Counted from the first letter of the stretch, positions 15,619 through 23,831 are shown. The stretch: 52,575 bases of DNA from Methylibium sp. (GCA_013824165.1 PNNH01000006.1:1-52575); one strand, 5' to 3'. A program made the numbers and translations. Notes: generated by a model not told the origin, from the letters alone.

Positions 15619-17285
15619 CGGCCGCATCGCCAGCGCAGGACGCCGCGCTGCGGGCGGCCTTCCCGCCGCTGCACCGTGTCGAGCGCGTGCGTGGGCCCGC
15701 CGATGCGCAGGGCCATGCCAGCGTCGAGCTGCTGACCGCCCTGCGGCCCGAACTGGGCTGGCCACGCGCCTGGGCCTGGTTGCCGGTGCGGCAGGCCGAC
15801 GACGGCCGCCTTCTGCCACTGGGTAGCGGACCGCTGGCCGAGCAGATCAAGCGCCAGCCCTTCGAGCCGCCGGCGGGCGCCGAGGTGGGCGATGCGCTGC
15901 GCGGCCGCCTGCCCTGGGACTGGTTTCCCGAGCCGCTGGACGCCCAGGGGCGCGTCTGCGGCCTGCTGTGTCTGTTCGTCTATGCCGACCTGCGCGCGCA
16001 GGCGGTCGAGGGCGAGAGGCCCGCGGGCGGGCTGGAAGCTGCGTTGGTCGCAGCGCTGGCGCTGGACCCGCTGCAGCTGCGCCCGGCCTTCGTGCCGCGG
16101 CCCAGCGAGGACGCCGCTGCGCCAGTCGCCGGCAAGGCCCTGAGCTTTGTGCTGGCGGCCTGCCAGTACCCGCCCAGTCTGCTGGATACGGTGCAGGGCG
16201 CCGAGCGCGACCCGCGCCGCGCCGGCCCGGCAGACGCGTCGCTGGCGCGTCTGCTGGCCTTCACGCGCCATCATCCGGCCGGCCCCGCGGTCTCGCTGCT
16301 GCTGCTGGCTGGCGATGCGATCTATGCCGATGCCAGCGGCGGCATGGCCGATGCGCACAACGCGCTGGACCGCTACAGCCAGCCCTACCGGCAGATGAAG
16401 GCCGGCCTGATCCGCCAGCTGCCGCCCACGCTGGAGCGCGTCGTCCACGCGCCCGACGACCACGAGATCGAGGACAACTGGGAACCGCGCCTGTGTGCCG
16501 ATGGCAGCGTGGACCGCGGCCCCTGGTTTGAGGCTGCGCTGGATGCCGCCTGGCGCGCGCGCTGGGAGCCCGGTGCACGGCCGGGCCTGCGCGAGCATTT
16601 CTGGCACGACTTCGTCTGGCGCGGGGCGGCCTTCTTCATCGGCGACAGTCGCAGCGAGCGCGAGCCGCGGCCGCTGGCGCGCCTGCAGCAGGCGCAGATC
16701 ATGAGTGCCGCGCAGCGCGATGCGCTGGCGCGATGGCTGGCGCGCACGGCCGGTGGCGGCCAGCCGCGCTTTGTGCTGACCGGCTCGATGCTGCTGCCGC
16801 GGCGCCTCACCACTGCCGAGCATCCGGCCAGCGCGCTGCGCTCGGACGCCTGGGACGGCTTTCCCGCCAGCCTGCACGGGCTGCTTGGCCTGCTGTGGCA
16901 GCAGGGCGCGTCGGGGGTGGTATTCCTGTCCGGTGACGAGCACCGCTCCGGTTATGTCAGCGCCGAGATCCGCCGCGCCGATGGCGCCGAACCCGAACGC
17001 TGCGTGCGCCTGCACTCCATCCACAGCTCGGCGCTGTATGCGCCCTGGCCCTTTGCCGTGACGCCCGCCGAAGCCCTGGCTGCACCAGATTGCTTCGACT
17101 TTGCCGGCCCCGAGGGGCAGCTCTTGCGCTGCACGGTGAGCGCCTGGCACGATGGCCCCGGCGACGGCTTTGCGCTGCTGCAGGCTGAGGGCGCGACGCT
17201 GCGCCTGTGGTTCGACCGCGCCAATCGTCCGCTGCATGAGGGTGCAGCGCTGCCGGCTGCGGATGCGACGCTGGATTTGAGTTGA
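15615..17285 (+). CDS. PhoD-like metallophosphatase
   Basis: A 556-residue protein without a signal peptide. The C-terminal two thirds match PhoD-like phosphatases: LAACQYPPSLLD, metal-binding LLLAGDAIYAD, APDDHEIEDNW, FIGDSRSER, FVLTGSMLLPRR and FLSGDEHRSGYV. The N-terminal ~180 residues (including LPWDWFPEPLDAQGRVCG) look like a separate beta-rich domain. Unlike Bacillus PhoD there is no Tat leader, so it is probably cytoplasmic. The ATG overlaps the stop of the GMC-hydrolase fusion by four bases (ATGA), placing it in the same operon. The substrate is unknown; a phospho- or phospholipid diester is only a guess. Confidence 0.8.
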   Translation: MTAASPAQDAALRAAFPPLHRVERVRGPADAQGHASVELLTALRPELGWPRAWAWLPVRQADDGRLLPLGSGPLAEQIKRQPFEPPAGAEVGDALRGRLPWDWFPEPLDAQGRVCGLLCLFVYADLRAQAVEGERPAGGLEAALVAALALDPLQLRPAFVPRPSEDAAAPVAGKALSFVLAACQYPPSLLDTVQGAERDPRRAGPADASLARLLAFTRHHPAGPAVSLLLLAGDAIYADASGGMADAHNALDRYSQPYRQMKAGLIRQLPPTLERVVHAPDDHEIEDNWEPRLCADGSVDRGPWFEAALDAAWRARWEPGARPGLREHFWHDFVWRGAAFFIGDSRSEREPRPLARLQQAQIMSAAQRDALARWLARTAGGGQPRFVLTGSMLLPRRLTTAEHPASALRSDAWDGFPASLHGLLGLLWQQGASGVVFLSGDEHRSGYVSAEIRRADGAEPERCVRLHSIHSSALYAPWPFAVTPAEALAAPDCFDFAGPEGQLLRCTVSAWHDGPGDGFALLQAEGATLRLWFDRANRPLHEGAALPAADATLDLS

Positions 17286-17289
17286 CGTG

Positions 17290-17847
17290 ATGACGGAGCA
17301 AGCCTTGGGCGATTTGCAGCAACTCCATGTGCCGGGCCTGCTGCTGCGGCCTTTCGTGGACAGCGATGCGCCTGCCTTTGCGGGTGCGGCGCTTGAGTCT
17401 GTGGACACGGTCGGGCGCTGGATGCCCTGGTGTCACGCTGGCTTTGGCGCGGAGACGGCGCTGGCCTGGTTTGCCACATGCCGCAGCGGCCGCGAGGATG
17501 GCAGCGCCTACGAGTTCGGTGTGTTCGATGCCGTCAGCGGCGACTTGGTGGGCGGTGTCGGCCTGAACCTTATCAACACTCAGCATCGCTACTGCAACCT
17601 TGGCTATTGGGTGCGGCAGTCGCGACAAGGGCAGGGCATAGCGGCTCGTTGTGTACCAGCGCTGACGCAGCTGGCGTTCGGCGCGCTCGCGCTGCATCGC
17701 GTCGAAATCGTCGTCGCGGTGGGCAATACTGCCAGCGAGCGCGTGGCGCTCAAATGCGGCGCCACATTCGAAGCGGTGGTACGCAAGCGGCTGCTGCTGC
17801 ATGGTGCGCCAGTGTCGGCCTCGGTCTTCTCCATCGTCACGCCGTGA
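17290..17847 (+). CDS. GNAT acetyltransferase, RimJ/RimL type
   Basis: A 185-residue GNAT protein of the ribosomal-protein Nalpha-acetyltransferase subfamily. It has a beta-strand start (LLLRPFVDSDAPAF), the acetyl-CoA-binding loop RQSRQGQGIAARC, and the typical C-terminal NTASERVALKCGATFEAVVRKRL. It begins four bases after the PhoD-like gene; GTGATG at 17287 offers two adjacent starts, with the ATG chosen. Proximity puts it on the same transcript, although RimL-type genes are often loosely associated with their neighbours. Confidence 0.85.
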   Translation: MTEQALGDLQQLHVPGLLLRPFVDSDAPAFAGAALESVDTVGRWMPWCHAGFGAETALAWFATCRSGREDGSAYEFGVFDAVSGDLVGGVGLNLINTQHRYCNLGYWVRQSRQGQGIAARCVPALTQLAFGALALHRVEIVVAVGNTASERVALKCGATFEAVVRKRLLLHGAPVSASVFSIVTP

Positions 17848-17881
17848 TCCAGCCCCGGCGTCCAGCCGCTAGCATCCCGTC

Positions 17882-18517
17882 ATGAATACTGCCGCTTCCC
17901 AGTCCTCCCGCGCCGACCTTCCCCTGCTGCTGGCCTCGCTGCTGATGCTTGGTCTGCTGGCCTGGTCCGGCTGGCAGCCTTACGACCGCGCCACCTGGGC
18001 GATGGAGGTGGCGCCCGTCTTCATCGCGCTGCCGCTGCTATGGGCCAGCTACCGGCGCTTTCCGCTCAGCACGTTGCTTTATGTGTGCATCTTCCTGCAC
18101 GCCTGCGTTTTGATGCTGGGCGGCGCCTATACCTATGCGCGCGTGCCGCTGGGCTTTGCGCTGCAGGACTTGCTGCAGTTGCAGCGCAACCCCTACGACA
18201 AGATCGGCCACTTCATGCAGGGCTTTGTGCCGGCGCTGGTTGCGCGCGAGATCCTGCTGCGCGGCGCTTATGTGCAGGGCCGGCGCATGCTGGCCTTTCT
18301 GTGCGTGTGCATCGTGCTGGCGATCAGCGCCAGCTACGAGCTGATCGAATGGGGCGCGGCGCTGGCACTGGGACAGGGCGCTGACGAATTCCTCGGCACC
18401 CAGGGCGACCCCTGGGACACACAGTCCGACATGTTCCTGGCGCTGATCGGTGCCAGCGTGGCGCTGCTGCTGTTCACGCGGCTGCAGGACCGGCAGATTG
18501 CCGCGCTTTCGCGCTAG
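17882..18517 (+). CDS. DUF2238 (YjdF-like) integral membrane protein
   Basis: A 211-residue protein with five or six hydrophobic helices and the conserved DUF2238 signature: DKIGHFMQGFVPALVAREILLR, then SYELIEWGAAL and GDPWDTQSDMFLALIGA. The family is widespread and of unknown function; conserved His, Glu and Asp residues next to helices suggest a membrane enzyme or metal site. TAGCAT at 17870-17875 could be a -10 element giving a nearly leaderless message, but no good -35 element is visible. Confidence 0.88.
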   Translation: MNTAASQSSRADLPLLLASLLMLGLLAWSGWQPYDRATWAMEVAPVFIALPLLWASYRRFPLSTLLYVCIFLHACVLMLGGAYTYARVPLGFALQDLLQLQRNPYDKIGHFMQGFVPALVAREILLRGAYVQGRRMLAFLCVCIVLAISASYELIEWGAALALGQGADEFLGTQGDPWDTQSDMFLALIGASVALLLFTRLQDRQIAALSR

Positions 18518-18534
18518 CGCGCCGGCGGCACACC

Positions 18535-18873
18535 ATGTACGAGGCCAAGCAGCACCCGCCCCTTCCGCCCGAGCGCTTCATGCGCCGGATGCTGCAGCAT
18601 GCCGGCGCCTCGGCAGCCTTGCTGCTGCTGTCGCTGTTGCTGGGCATGGCCGGCTATATGTACTTCGAGAACCTGGCCTGGCGCGATGCCTTCCTCAACG
18701 CCGCCATGCTGCTGGGCGGCATGGGTCCGGTGGACGCGCCGCACAGCGATGCGGGCAAGGTCTTCGCGGGGCTCTACGCGCTGTATGCCGGGCTGGTGTT
18801 CCTGATTGTTGCCGGCCTGATCGTCGCGCCGATTGCGCACCGGGTGCTGCACAAGTTCCATTGGGATCGCTAG
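18535..18873 (+). CDS. Small two-helix membrane protein, uncharacterised
   Basis: A 112-residue protein with two membrane segments (residues ~22-44 and ~80-102) around a loop containing GGMGPVDAPHSDAGKVFAGLYALYAG, and a basic histidine-containing C-terminus. This pattern resembles conserved hypothetical proteins I have seen in Proteobacteria, without known function. It lies 17 bases after the DUF2238 gene, so the two are probably co-transcribed. Confidence 0.65.
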   Translation: MYEAKQHPPLPPERFMRRMLQHAGASAALLLLSLLLGMAGYMYFENLAWRDAFLNAAMLLGGMGPVDAPHSDAGKVFAGLYALYAGLVFLIVAGLIVAPIAHRVLHKFHWDR

Positions 18874-18947
18874 GGCCTGCGGCGTGCCCGGCTCGGGGAT
18901 CATCCCGTCGGCGCGCCGTGCTGGCGCGTCGCAGAATCGGAGGCACG

Positions 18948-19571
18948 ATGAACACCACCAGCCCTTCCAGCCAGCCATTGCTGTTCCAGACGGCTGATCT
19001 GCAGGCGCGCGAGCTCACCGAGGCCGAGCTGCCGGCGCTTCAGGCCTTCTATGACGCCAACCCGGTTTACTTCATGGCCGTCAACGGCCGCCCCGCGGGA
19101 CCGGACGATGCGCAGTTGGAATGGGAAGAGCAGCCGCCGGCGCATCTGAGCTTCACGCGCCGCTGGTTCATGGGCATGCATGCGCACAGGCAGCCCGGCG
19201 CGCCATTGGCGGGTGTGGCGGTCGTGCTGTCCGATCTGTGCGTGCCGCAGGCCTGGCACCTGGGCTTGTTCATCATCGCCACCGAACTGCATGGCCGCGG
19301 TGTCGCCGGCCCGGTCTATCAGGCGCTGGAAGACTGGGCGTGTGCCCAGGGCGCACGCTGGATGCGGCTGGGCGTGGTGCAGGGCAATGTGCGGGCCGAG
19401 GCCTTCTGGGCGCGGCAGGGCTACGCAGAGCTGCGCACGCGCGAGGGCGTGGACACCGGCGGGCGCATCAACACTTTGAGCGTGCGGCTGAAGCCGCTGC
19501 AGGCCGATGCGGGGCTCGATGACTACCTGCGCCTGGCGCCGCGGGATCAGCCGGGGTCGACGCTGCCCTGA
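18948..19571 (+). CDS. GNAT-family acetyltransferase
   Basis: A 207-residue protein with a GNAT core: substrate strand AGVAVVLSDLCVPQAWHLGLFII, acetyl-CoA loop HGRGVAGPVYQALEDWA, and the late V-x-G-N...AEAFWARQGY motif. The ATG at 18948 is preceded by GGAGG at seven bases. The open frame extends far upstream, but that part is not conserved-looking. The substrate cannot be predicted. It lies downstream of the small membrane protein gene, with a 74-base gap. Confidence 0.82.
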   Translation: MNTTSPSSQPLLFQTADLQARELTEAELPALQAFYDANPVYFMAVNGRPAGPDDAQLEWEEQPPAHLSFTRRWFMGMHAHRQPGAPLAGVAVVLSDLCVPQAWHLGLFIIATELHGRGVAGPVYQALEDWACAQGARWMRLGVVQGNVRAEAFWARQGYAELRTREGVDTGGRINTLSVRLKPLQADAGLDDYLRLAPRDQPGSTLP

Positions 19572-19642
19572 AGGCCGTGCTGTGCTGGCTGCTGTGAGGG
19601 CAGGTCGTGAAGTCGCCCCTTTGGCTTGGCTTGCAGCCCCGG

Positions 19643-20029
19643 CTAGTAAGAGTAGACGCGTCGGCCCGTGAGTGTGGAGAGCCTGGCGGCCAGGATGGAG
19701 GCGTCGGCGTCGTCGGTGGTGGTCAAGAGCGTCTTGGCCCAGAGTCGGCTGGTCCTCAGCTTCACCTTCCACTGCTCGGGGCGATGCTCGGTTGGCCTCA
19801 AGTAGACGACGTCGATGCTTCGGATTTCTTCGAAGCGCAGATAGCGCGCGCCGTTCTTGGTGATGAGCTTTGAGCGGGTGTCCAGCACTAGGCTGTGCGG
19901 GCCGACCTGCAACTCAGTTCGGTGCCGAGACACATCGGTGATCTCGACTGTGGGTGGCTGGCCGGCTTCGGCCAAGTGCCGCCAAAGCCCTTGCAGAAAG
20001 TCGAACAAAAAAGAGCGTTCTCGTCTCAT
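19643..20029 (-). CDS. Hypothetical protein, possible PH-like fold
   Basis: A 128-residue soluble protein of unknown family. Alternating hydrophobic strands (LQVGPHSLVLDTRSKLITK, YLRFEEIRSIDVVYLR, QWKVKLRT) suggest a small beta-barrel similar to bacterial pleckstrin-like domains, ending in a helix (DADASILAARLSTLTGRR). This fold is only a guess. The region is visibly less GC-rich than its surroundings, as are the next two genes. Confidence 0.55.
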   Translation of the reverse strand: MRRERSFLFDFLQGLWRHLAEAGQPPTVEITDVSRHRTELQVGPHSLVLDTRSKLITKNGARYLRFEEIRSIDVVYLRPTEHRPEQWKVKLRTSRLWAKTLLTTTDDADASILAARLSTLTGRRVYSY

Positions 20030-20120
20030 GGTCAGTCGTTGATCGGGTTGTGCTGCGCCTTGTCTGCACTGAAGGCGCAGCCGGTGGCGCGACGGGGTGA
20101 GACCAAGCTCGAGCGTGCGG

Positions 20121-20579
20121 CTACCAGAACGCCATCTCGCGCAGACCCAGGTACTGCGGCCCAGCGCTGAAGCCAGCGCGCCGATCTTCCCAGTAGCGTC
20201 CCTGCAAGATCTCAGGGAAGACGTGAAGCGTCTTCACTTGGTCTTCGGTGTGCCAGGCCGCGTCGACGATGTACTCAGCTGTGGCCTCCGGCGCATCAAC
20301 CGACAGGGTTCCACCGACCCAGGTTGCCTTCAGCCAGAACTTGCAGTACCGGGTCTCGGGGTTGTGAAATTCCTCCACATACAAGACCTGCTCCGCGGTC
20401 ACGATCAGGCCGGTCTCCTCTCGGACCTCACGTTCAGCAGCGCGGGCCAGGGACTCCGAACCCTGCACGCCTCCTCCGGGCGCCACCCAGAAGTCGTAGG
20501 CGCCTTCCTTGCGATGCCGAACCAGAAGCAATCGACCTTCGTGTTCGACGAGGGCGCCGGCGCAAATGCGATGGTTCAA
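20121..20579 (-). CDS. NUDIX hydrolase
   Basis: A 152-residue NUDIX protein. The Nudix box GGGVQGSESLARAAEREVREETGL satisfies GX5EX7REUXEEXGU. N-terminal ICAGALVEHEGRLLLVRHRK and the following ETRYCKFWLKATW are typical of nucleotide-diphosphate hydrolases; the substrate is unknown. The open frame continues upstream without homology, but a TTG at 20579 is preceded by AGGGGA at five bases and overlaps the stop of the upstream gene (TTGA), so I choose it. Coupled with the membrane-protein gene. The base composition is lower in GC than the flanks. Confidence 0.82.
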   Translation of the reverse strand: MNHRICAGALVEHEGRLLLVRHRKEGAYDFWVAPGGGVQGSESLARAAEREVREETGLIVTAEQVLYVEEFHNPETRYCKFWLKATWVGGTLSVDAPEATAEYIVDAAWHTEDQVKTLHVFPEILQGRYWEDRRAGFSAGPQYLGLREMAFW

Positions 20580-20908
20580 CTGGTTCCCCTGACATGCAGC
20601 GAGGCGGCACCTTCTTGCGCCGCTGCCTCGGATGTTTCGACCACCAGACCGCCGAAGTGCCGCGCGCACAGGTTGTAGAGCCCGCAGATGAAAAGAGTGG
20701 CCAGGTAGAAGGAGAGCCACCAGCCTAAGGGAACGACCAGCATCGCCAGGGCGACGGGTATTCCATAGAAGGTGGTGTCGCCTGCAACCGAAAACGGCAA
20801 CGTTACAAGCCAAGTGGCGAGCACGAAGACAAACGCGGTGCAGCCCATGATTGCACCTATGACGCGGGCGGCTGCACGCGGAGGTAAGCGACGGATCTCG
20901 ACATGCAT
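20576..20908 (-). CDS. Small membrane protein upstream of the NUDIX gene
   Basis: A 110-residue protein with two long hydrophobic segments (residues ~18-42 and ~48-82: VIGAIMGCTAFVFVLATW, then VALAMLVVPLGWWLSFYLA) and a short soluble C-terminus. No family recognised. The ATG at 20908 is chosen; a TTG at 20974 would add 22 residues. It overlaps the NUDIX start by four bases. Like its neighbours it has lower GC. About 250 bases upstream (20909-21163) hold nothing recognisable. Confidence 0.55.
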   Translation of the reverse strand: MHVEIRRLPPRAAARVIGAIMGCTAFVFVLATWLVTLPFSVAGDTTFYGIPVALAMLVVPLGWWLSFYLATLFICGLYNLCARHFGGLVVETSEAAAQEGAASLHVRGTS

Positions 20909-21163
20909 GGCGGTGTTGAACTTGCTTGGCTTGCGAAGGCGGCTGACAGAACTGCCCGGTATGCCCTCAAGCAATTCCGTGCTGAGCGCGTGCGCTTGCT
21001 GAGATGCAGTTCGGGCGATTTGTCCTCATGACGCTTATTGTGCGCGTCTTGCGTGCGCCCGGAGTCCGATTGAACCTGCATCTCAGGGTTCCATGGGCAC
21101 CTGGCTCAGATGCTGGCGCCTGTGTCGTGCCCGGCGGCCCATGCGCCGCCGGAAGCTTGTCGC

Positions 21164-21556
21164 TTACTTGGGACGATAGATCGCGCAGAGCTTGTGCCCG
21201 TCGGGGTCGCGCACATAGGCCAGATGCAGGGCGCCCATGGCGCCTTCGCGCAGGCCGGGTGGGCCTTCGATCGAGGTGCCGCCATGGGCCACGGCCACGT
21301 CGTGGAACTCGCGCACCTGCTCGGCCGAGCTGCACTTGAAGCCCAGCGTGCCACCGTTGGCGTAGTTCGCTTCCTCGCCGTTGATCGGCTCGGTCACGCC
21401 GAAGGTGCTGCCTTCGTGGCGGTAGAACAGTCGGGTGTGGCCCGTGGCTGACTGGTTGCGCACCGGCTCGCCGGCGCCGAGCACGCCCAGCACCGCGTCG
21501 TAGAAGCGCTTGGAGCGCTCGATATCGTTCGTGCCCACCATCACATGGTTGAACAT
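21164..21556 (-). CDS. VOC-family (glyoxalase/dioxygenase-fold) protein
   Basis: A 130-residue VOC protein with paired beta-alpha-beta-beta-beta modules: FNHVMVGTNDIERSKRFYDAVLGVLG opens the first, EQVREFHDVAVAHGGTSIEGPP the second, and it closes with YVRDPDGHKLCAIYRP. Candidate metal ligands are H4 in the first strand and acidic/His residues in the last strands. Such proteins include lactoylglutathione-lyase-like enzymes and antibiotic resistance proteins; the substrate is unknown. The start at 21556 is preceded by GAGGAGA. Confidence 0.87.
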   Translation of the reverse strand: MFNHVMVGTNDIERSKRFYDAVLGVLGAGEPVRNQSATGHTRLFYRHEGSTFGVTEPINGEEANYANGGTLGFKCSSAEQVREFHDVAVAHGGTSIEGPPGLREGAMGALHLAYVRDPDGHKLCAIYRPK

Positions 21557-21654
21557 GGCTTTGTCTCCTCAGGTTTGATTGACCAAGGCTGCCGATGCTA
21601 ACGGTGTCGGCGGCAGTCTGCGCAACCCGGGGGATGCCTGCCGGCGCACGGGCC

Positions 21655-22500
21655 TCAGCCCTGTGCGGTGGCCGCCCCCGGCGTCTGCCGCACCGGCACC
21701 GCGATGTCGCCATGCGCCGCCAACCATTGCAGGCCGGGCTCGCCATCGCCTTGCGAGGGGTGGAAGTCGGGGCGCAGATAGGCCTTCCAGGCCTGGTGGG
21801 TGCAGCGCACGAAGCCCTGGCGGCCGAAGGTCATGCGCCAGGCGCTGGCCCAGGTGGAGGGCCGCCACCAGCTGCCGTCATGCCAGAGGTTGTTCAGCGT
21901 CTGGCGCAGCAGGTCGCAGCTGAAGTGCCAGGACACCAGCCAGAACAGGCGCCGGCGCCAGGTCTCGTTGCCTCCCAGCGCGCGGTAGAGGTCGAAGGCG
22001 GTGCAGCGGTGTTCGCTTTCCTCGCTGGCATGCCACAGCCATAGATCGCGCAGCCGCGGCTCGGCGCCGGCCAACGGCGCCTCGTGGCACAGCAGGTATT
22101 CGGCCAGGATCGCGGTGAAGTGTTCGGTGGCCGCGGTAGCGGCCAGCCAGATGCGCGGGTCCACGCCGTCCAGGCGCTGCATGCGCCGCCGTGCGCGCGG
22201 CTCCCAGTGGTTGCGCAGGCCCTGGCGCGCGAGGTGCTCGTTGAACAGCGCGTGGATGCGCCGGTGCGTGGCCTCCTGGCCGATGAAGCCCTGTACCTCG
22301 TCGGCGAAGCGCGCGCGCTCGGCCTCGTCGAGCTGCTTCAGCCCCAGGCGCATCGAGTCGATGAAGAACTGCTCACCGACCGGGAAGCTCATCGACAGCG
22401 CGTTGAACATTGCGCTGCGGAAAGCGTCGCCGCCGTTCCAGTGGCGCGGCAGCGGGGTCTGCAGGTCGACCAGCAGCCGCCGCACGATGAGTTCAGCCAT
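21655..22500 (-). CDS. Ferritin-like 'metal-dependent hydrolase' (PF10118)
   Basis: A 281-residue helical protein of the PF10118 'predicted metal-dependent hydrolase' family. Putative di-iron ligands fit a ferritin-like pattern: E43 in VGEQFFIDS, E76-X2-H79 in GQEATHRRIH, E126 in ATEHFTA, and E161-X2-H164 in ASEESEHR. Despite its database name, the family may be oxidative. The ATG at 22500 is preceded by GGAGGAACAAGCC, deciding the start over an upstream ATG at 22584 that lies within the operator region. It is divergent from a TetR gene, which probably represses it. Confidence 0.85.
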   Translation of the reverse strand: MAELIVRRLLVDLQTPLPRHWNGGDAFRSAMFNALSMSFPVGEQFFIDSMRLGLKQLDEAERARFADEVQGFIGQEATHRRIHALFNEHLARQGLRNHWEPRARRRMQRLDGVDPRIWLAATAATEHFTAILAEYLLCHEAPLAGAEPRLRDLWLWHASEESEHRCTAFDLYRALGGNETWRRRLFWLVSWHFSCDLLRQTLNNLWHDGSWWRPSTWASAWRMTFGRQGFVRCTHQAWKAYLRPDFHPSQGDGEPGLQWLAAHGDIAVPVRQTPGAATAQG

Positions 22501-22530
22501 GGCTTGTTCCTCCGCTCTGTTGTTCGGGCT

Positions 22531-22590
22531 TGGTACTGTCGGGTACCGATGCGCGATCTTGGGTGGCATGGCTGGTACTGTCAAGTACCA
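22531..22590. promoter_or_regulatory. Two matching TetR-type operators and divergent promoter
   Basis: Two copies of a palindromic element lie between the divergent genes: TGGTACT-GTCA-AGTACCA (22573-22590, perfect 7-bp arms) and TGGTACT-GTCG-GGTACCG (22531-22548, imperfect), 42 bp apart, about four helical turns. On the minus strand TTGACA (22579-22584) inside the first copy is a perfect -35 element for the hydrolase gene, with a weak CAAGAT -10 element 17 bp on; the second operator lies downstream of the start site. The first operator abuts a possible tetR ATG at 22590. Confidence 0.8.
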
Positions 22591-23192
22591 TGCGCCTCAG
22601 CATGAACACCCTGACCGATCCGACCCAGGACACCCGGCGGCGCCTGCTCGATGCGCTGGCGGCCATCATCGCCAGCAAGGGCTATGCGGCCACCACCATC
22701 GCCGATCTGGTGGCCGAGGCGCGCGTCTCCAAGCGCAGCTTCTATGAGCAGTTCAGCGACAAGGCCGAGGCGCTGCTGGCGCTGTACGAGAGCGCCACGC
22801 GCCAATCCTTCGCGGTGCTGCGCGCCGCCATCGACCCGGCGCGCGACTGGCACGACCAGCTCGACCAGGCGCTGGGCGCCTATTTCGCCACGCTGGCGAG
22901 CAATCCGCCGCTGCTGCGCACGCTGTTCGTCGAGATCATGGCGCTGGGGCCGCGCGGTCTGGCGGTGCGACGCCAGTCGGCCGAGGCCTTTGCGGACTTC
23001 ATCGTCCAGGTGGCTGGGCCAAGCCTGCCCAAGCCGCTGGCGCTGGCCATCGTCGGCGGCATCCACGAATGGGTGCTGCAGGCGGTGGAGGCCGACGCGG
23101 TGGCGGGCCTGCCCGCCCTGACGGCGCCGGCCTCACGCCTGGTGCGCGCGGTGGTGGATGCCTCGGCGGCGGGCGAGGCAGCGCCGCGCTAA
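22590..23192 (+). CDS. TetR-family transcriptional repressor
   Basis: A TetR regulator of about 200 residues. The N-terminal HTH is clear: TRRRLLDALAAIIASKGYAATTIADLVAEARVSKRSFYEQFSDKAEAL, residues ~12-60. The ligand-binding half is variable, as usual. Candidate starts are ATG 22590 and ATG 22602 (MNTLTDP); neither has a Shine-Dalgarno site, and the first abuts an operator, so 22602 may be real. It is divergent from the ferritin-like gene and shares with it a region containing two palindromes, which suggests autoregulation and repression of its neighbour. Confidence 0.87.
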   Translation: MRLSMNTLTDPTQDTRRRLLDALAAIIASKGYAATTIADLVAEARVSKRSFYEQFSDKAEALLALYESATRQSFAVLRAAIDPARDWHDQLDQALGAYFATLASNPPLLRTLFVEIMALGPRGLAVRRQSAEAFADFIVQVAGPSLPKPLALAIVGGIHEWVLQAVEADAVAGLPALTAPASRLVRAVVDASAAGEAAPR

Positions 23193-23200
23193 CGCCGGCC

Positions 23201-23521
23201 CTACCGCGTCGGGACCAGCTTCACCGCCAGGCGCATGCCGCTGGCGATGATGTCGAACAGGCGGTCGATGTTCGGATGGCTGCCCGGATGGGCGCGCGCG
23301 GCCTCGGTGTGCTCGGCGAACAGGCGCAGGCCTTCTTCGGCGGCCGCCACGTCGATATGGCCGCCATGGCGTGCAGCCAGCGCCGCATAGACGGCCAGCG
23401 CGCCGGCCTTGCCGGGCTTGTTCTCTATCGTCGCGACCTGCTGGCCGGCGGCGTCCAATAGTTGCAGCTCGGCCAGATGGGCAACGGGCGGGAGTTGCTT
23501 GAGCGTGTCGGCGAAAGCCAT
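23201..23521 (-). CDS. DUF2322 family protein
   Basis: A 106-residue protein matching DUF2322: AFADTLKQLPPVAHLAELQLLD, a conserved core IENKPGKAGALAVYAAL, and the C-terminal AEEGLRLFAEHTEAARAHPGSHPNIDRL. Function unknown; common in Betaproteobacteria. The ATG at 23521 gives the normal family length; an ATG at 23557 would add 12 residues. Tail-to-tail with the TetR gene, eight bases apart. Confidence 0.85.
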   Translation of the reverse strand: MAFADTLKQLPPVAHLAELQLLDAAGQQVATIENKPGKAGALAVYAALAARHGGHIDVAAAEEGLRLFAEHTEAARAHPGSHPNIDRLFDIIASGMRLAVKLVPTR

Positions 23522-23831
23522 GGCCAGGGCAATGTGCAGGGTTGGGATGGCCGCCATTGTCCGGGAATCGGGGCGAAATCCGCCGAAGCACCGGGCCGCC
23601 GGGGCCGGCGTGACCCACTGCACGCTTGCGTTGCCGGGCCGGGGCGCAGGCGGCTCAGGCTCGGGTACCCTACGTTCGTGGGGTTCGTCGGTCGCCCCGC
23701 AGGCACGTTGCTGCAAGGCCAAGGCCTGCCTTTCTCCCCTATGCTTTGCCCACTTTCTTTTGCTCCGAGCCCCGAACCCTGACAGCGCCCATGCAAGGCT
23801 CCCGCACGATTCGTTTTACGGCAGGTTGGCG
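23522..23831. other. Intergenic region between DUF2322 and the propeller diguanylate cyclase
   Basis: About 310 bases without a supported gene; open frames here are extensions of the flanking genes. It should hold divergent promoters. TATGCT at 23743-23748 could be a -10 element for the cyclase, but no well-spaced -35 element is evident. Nothing else recognised. Confidence 0.4.
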
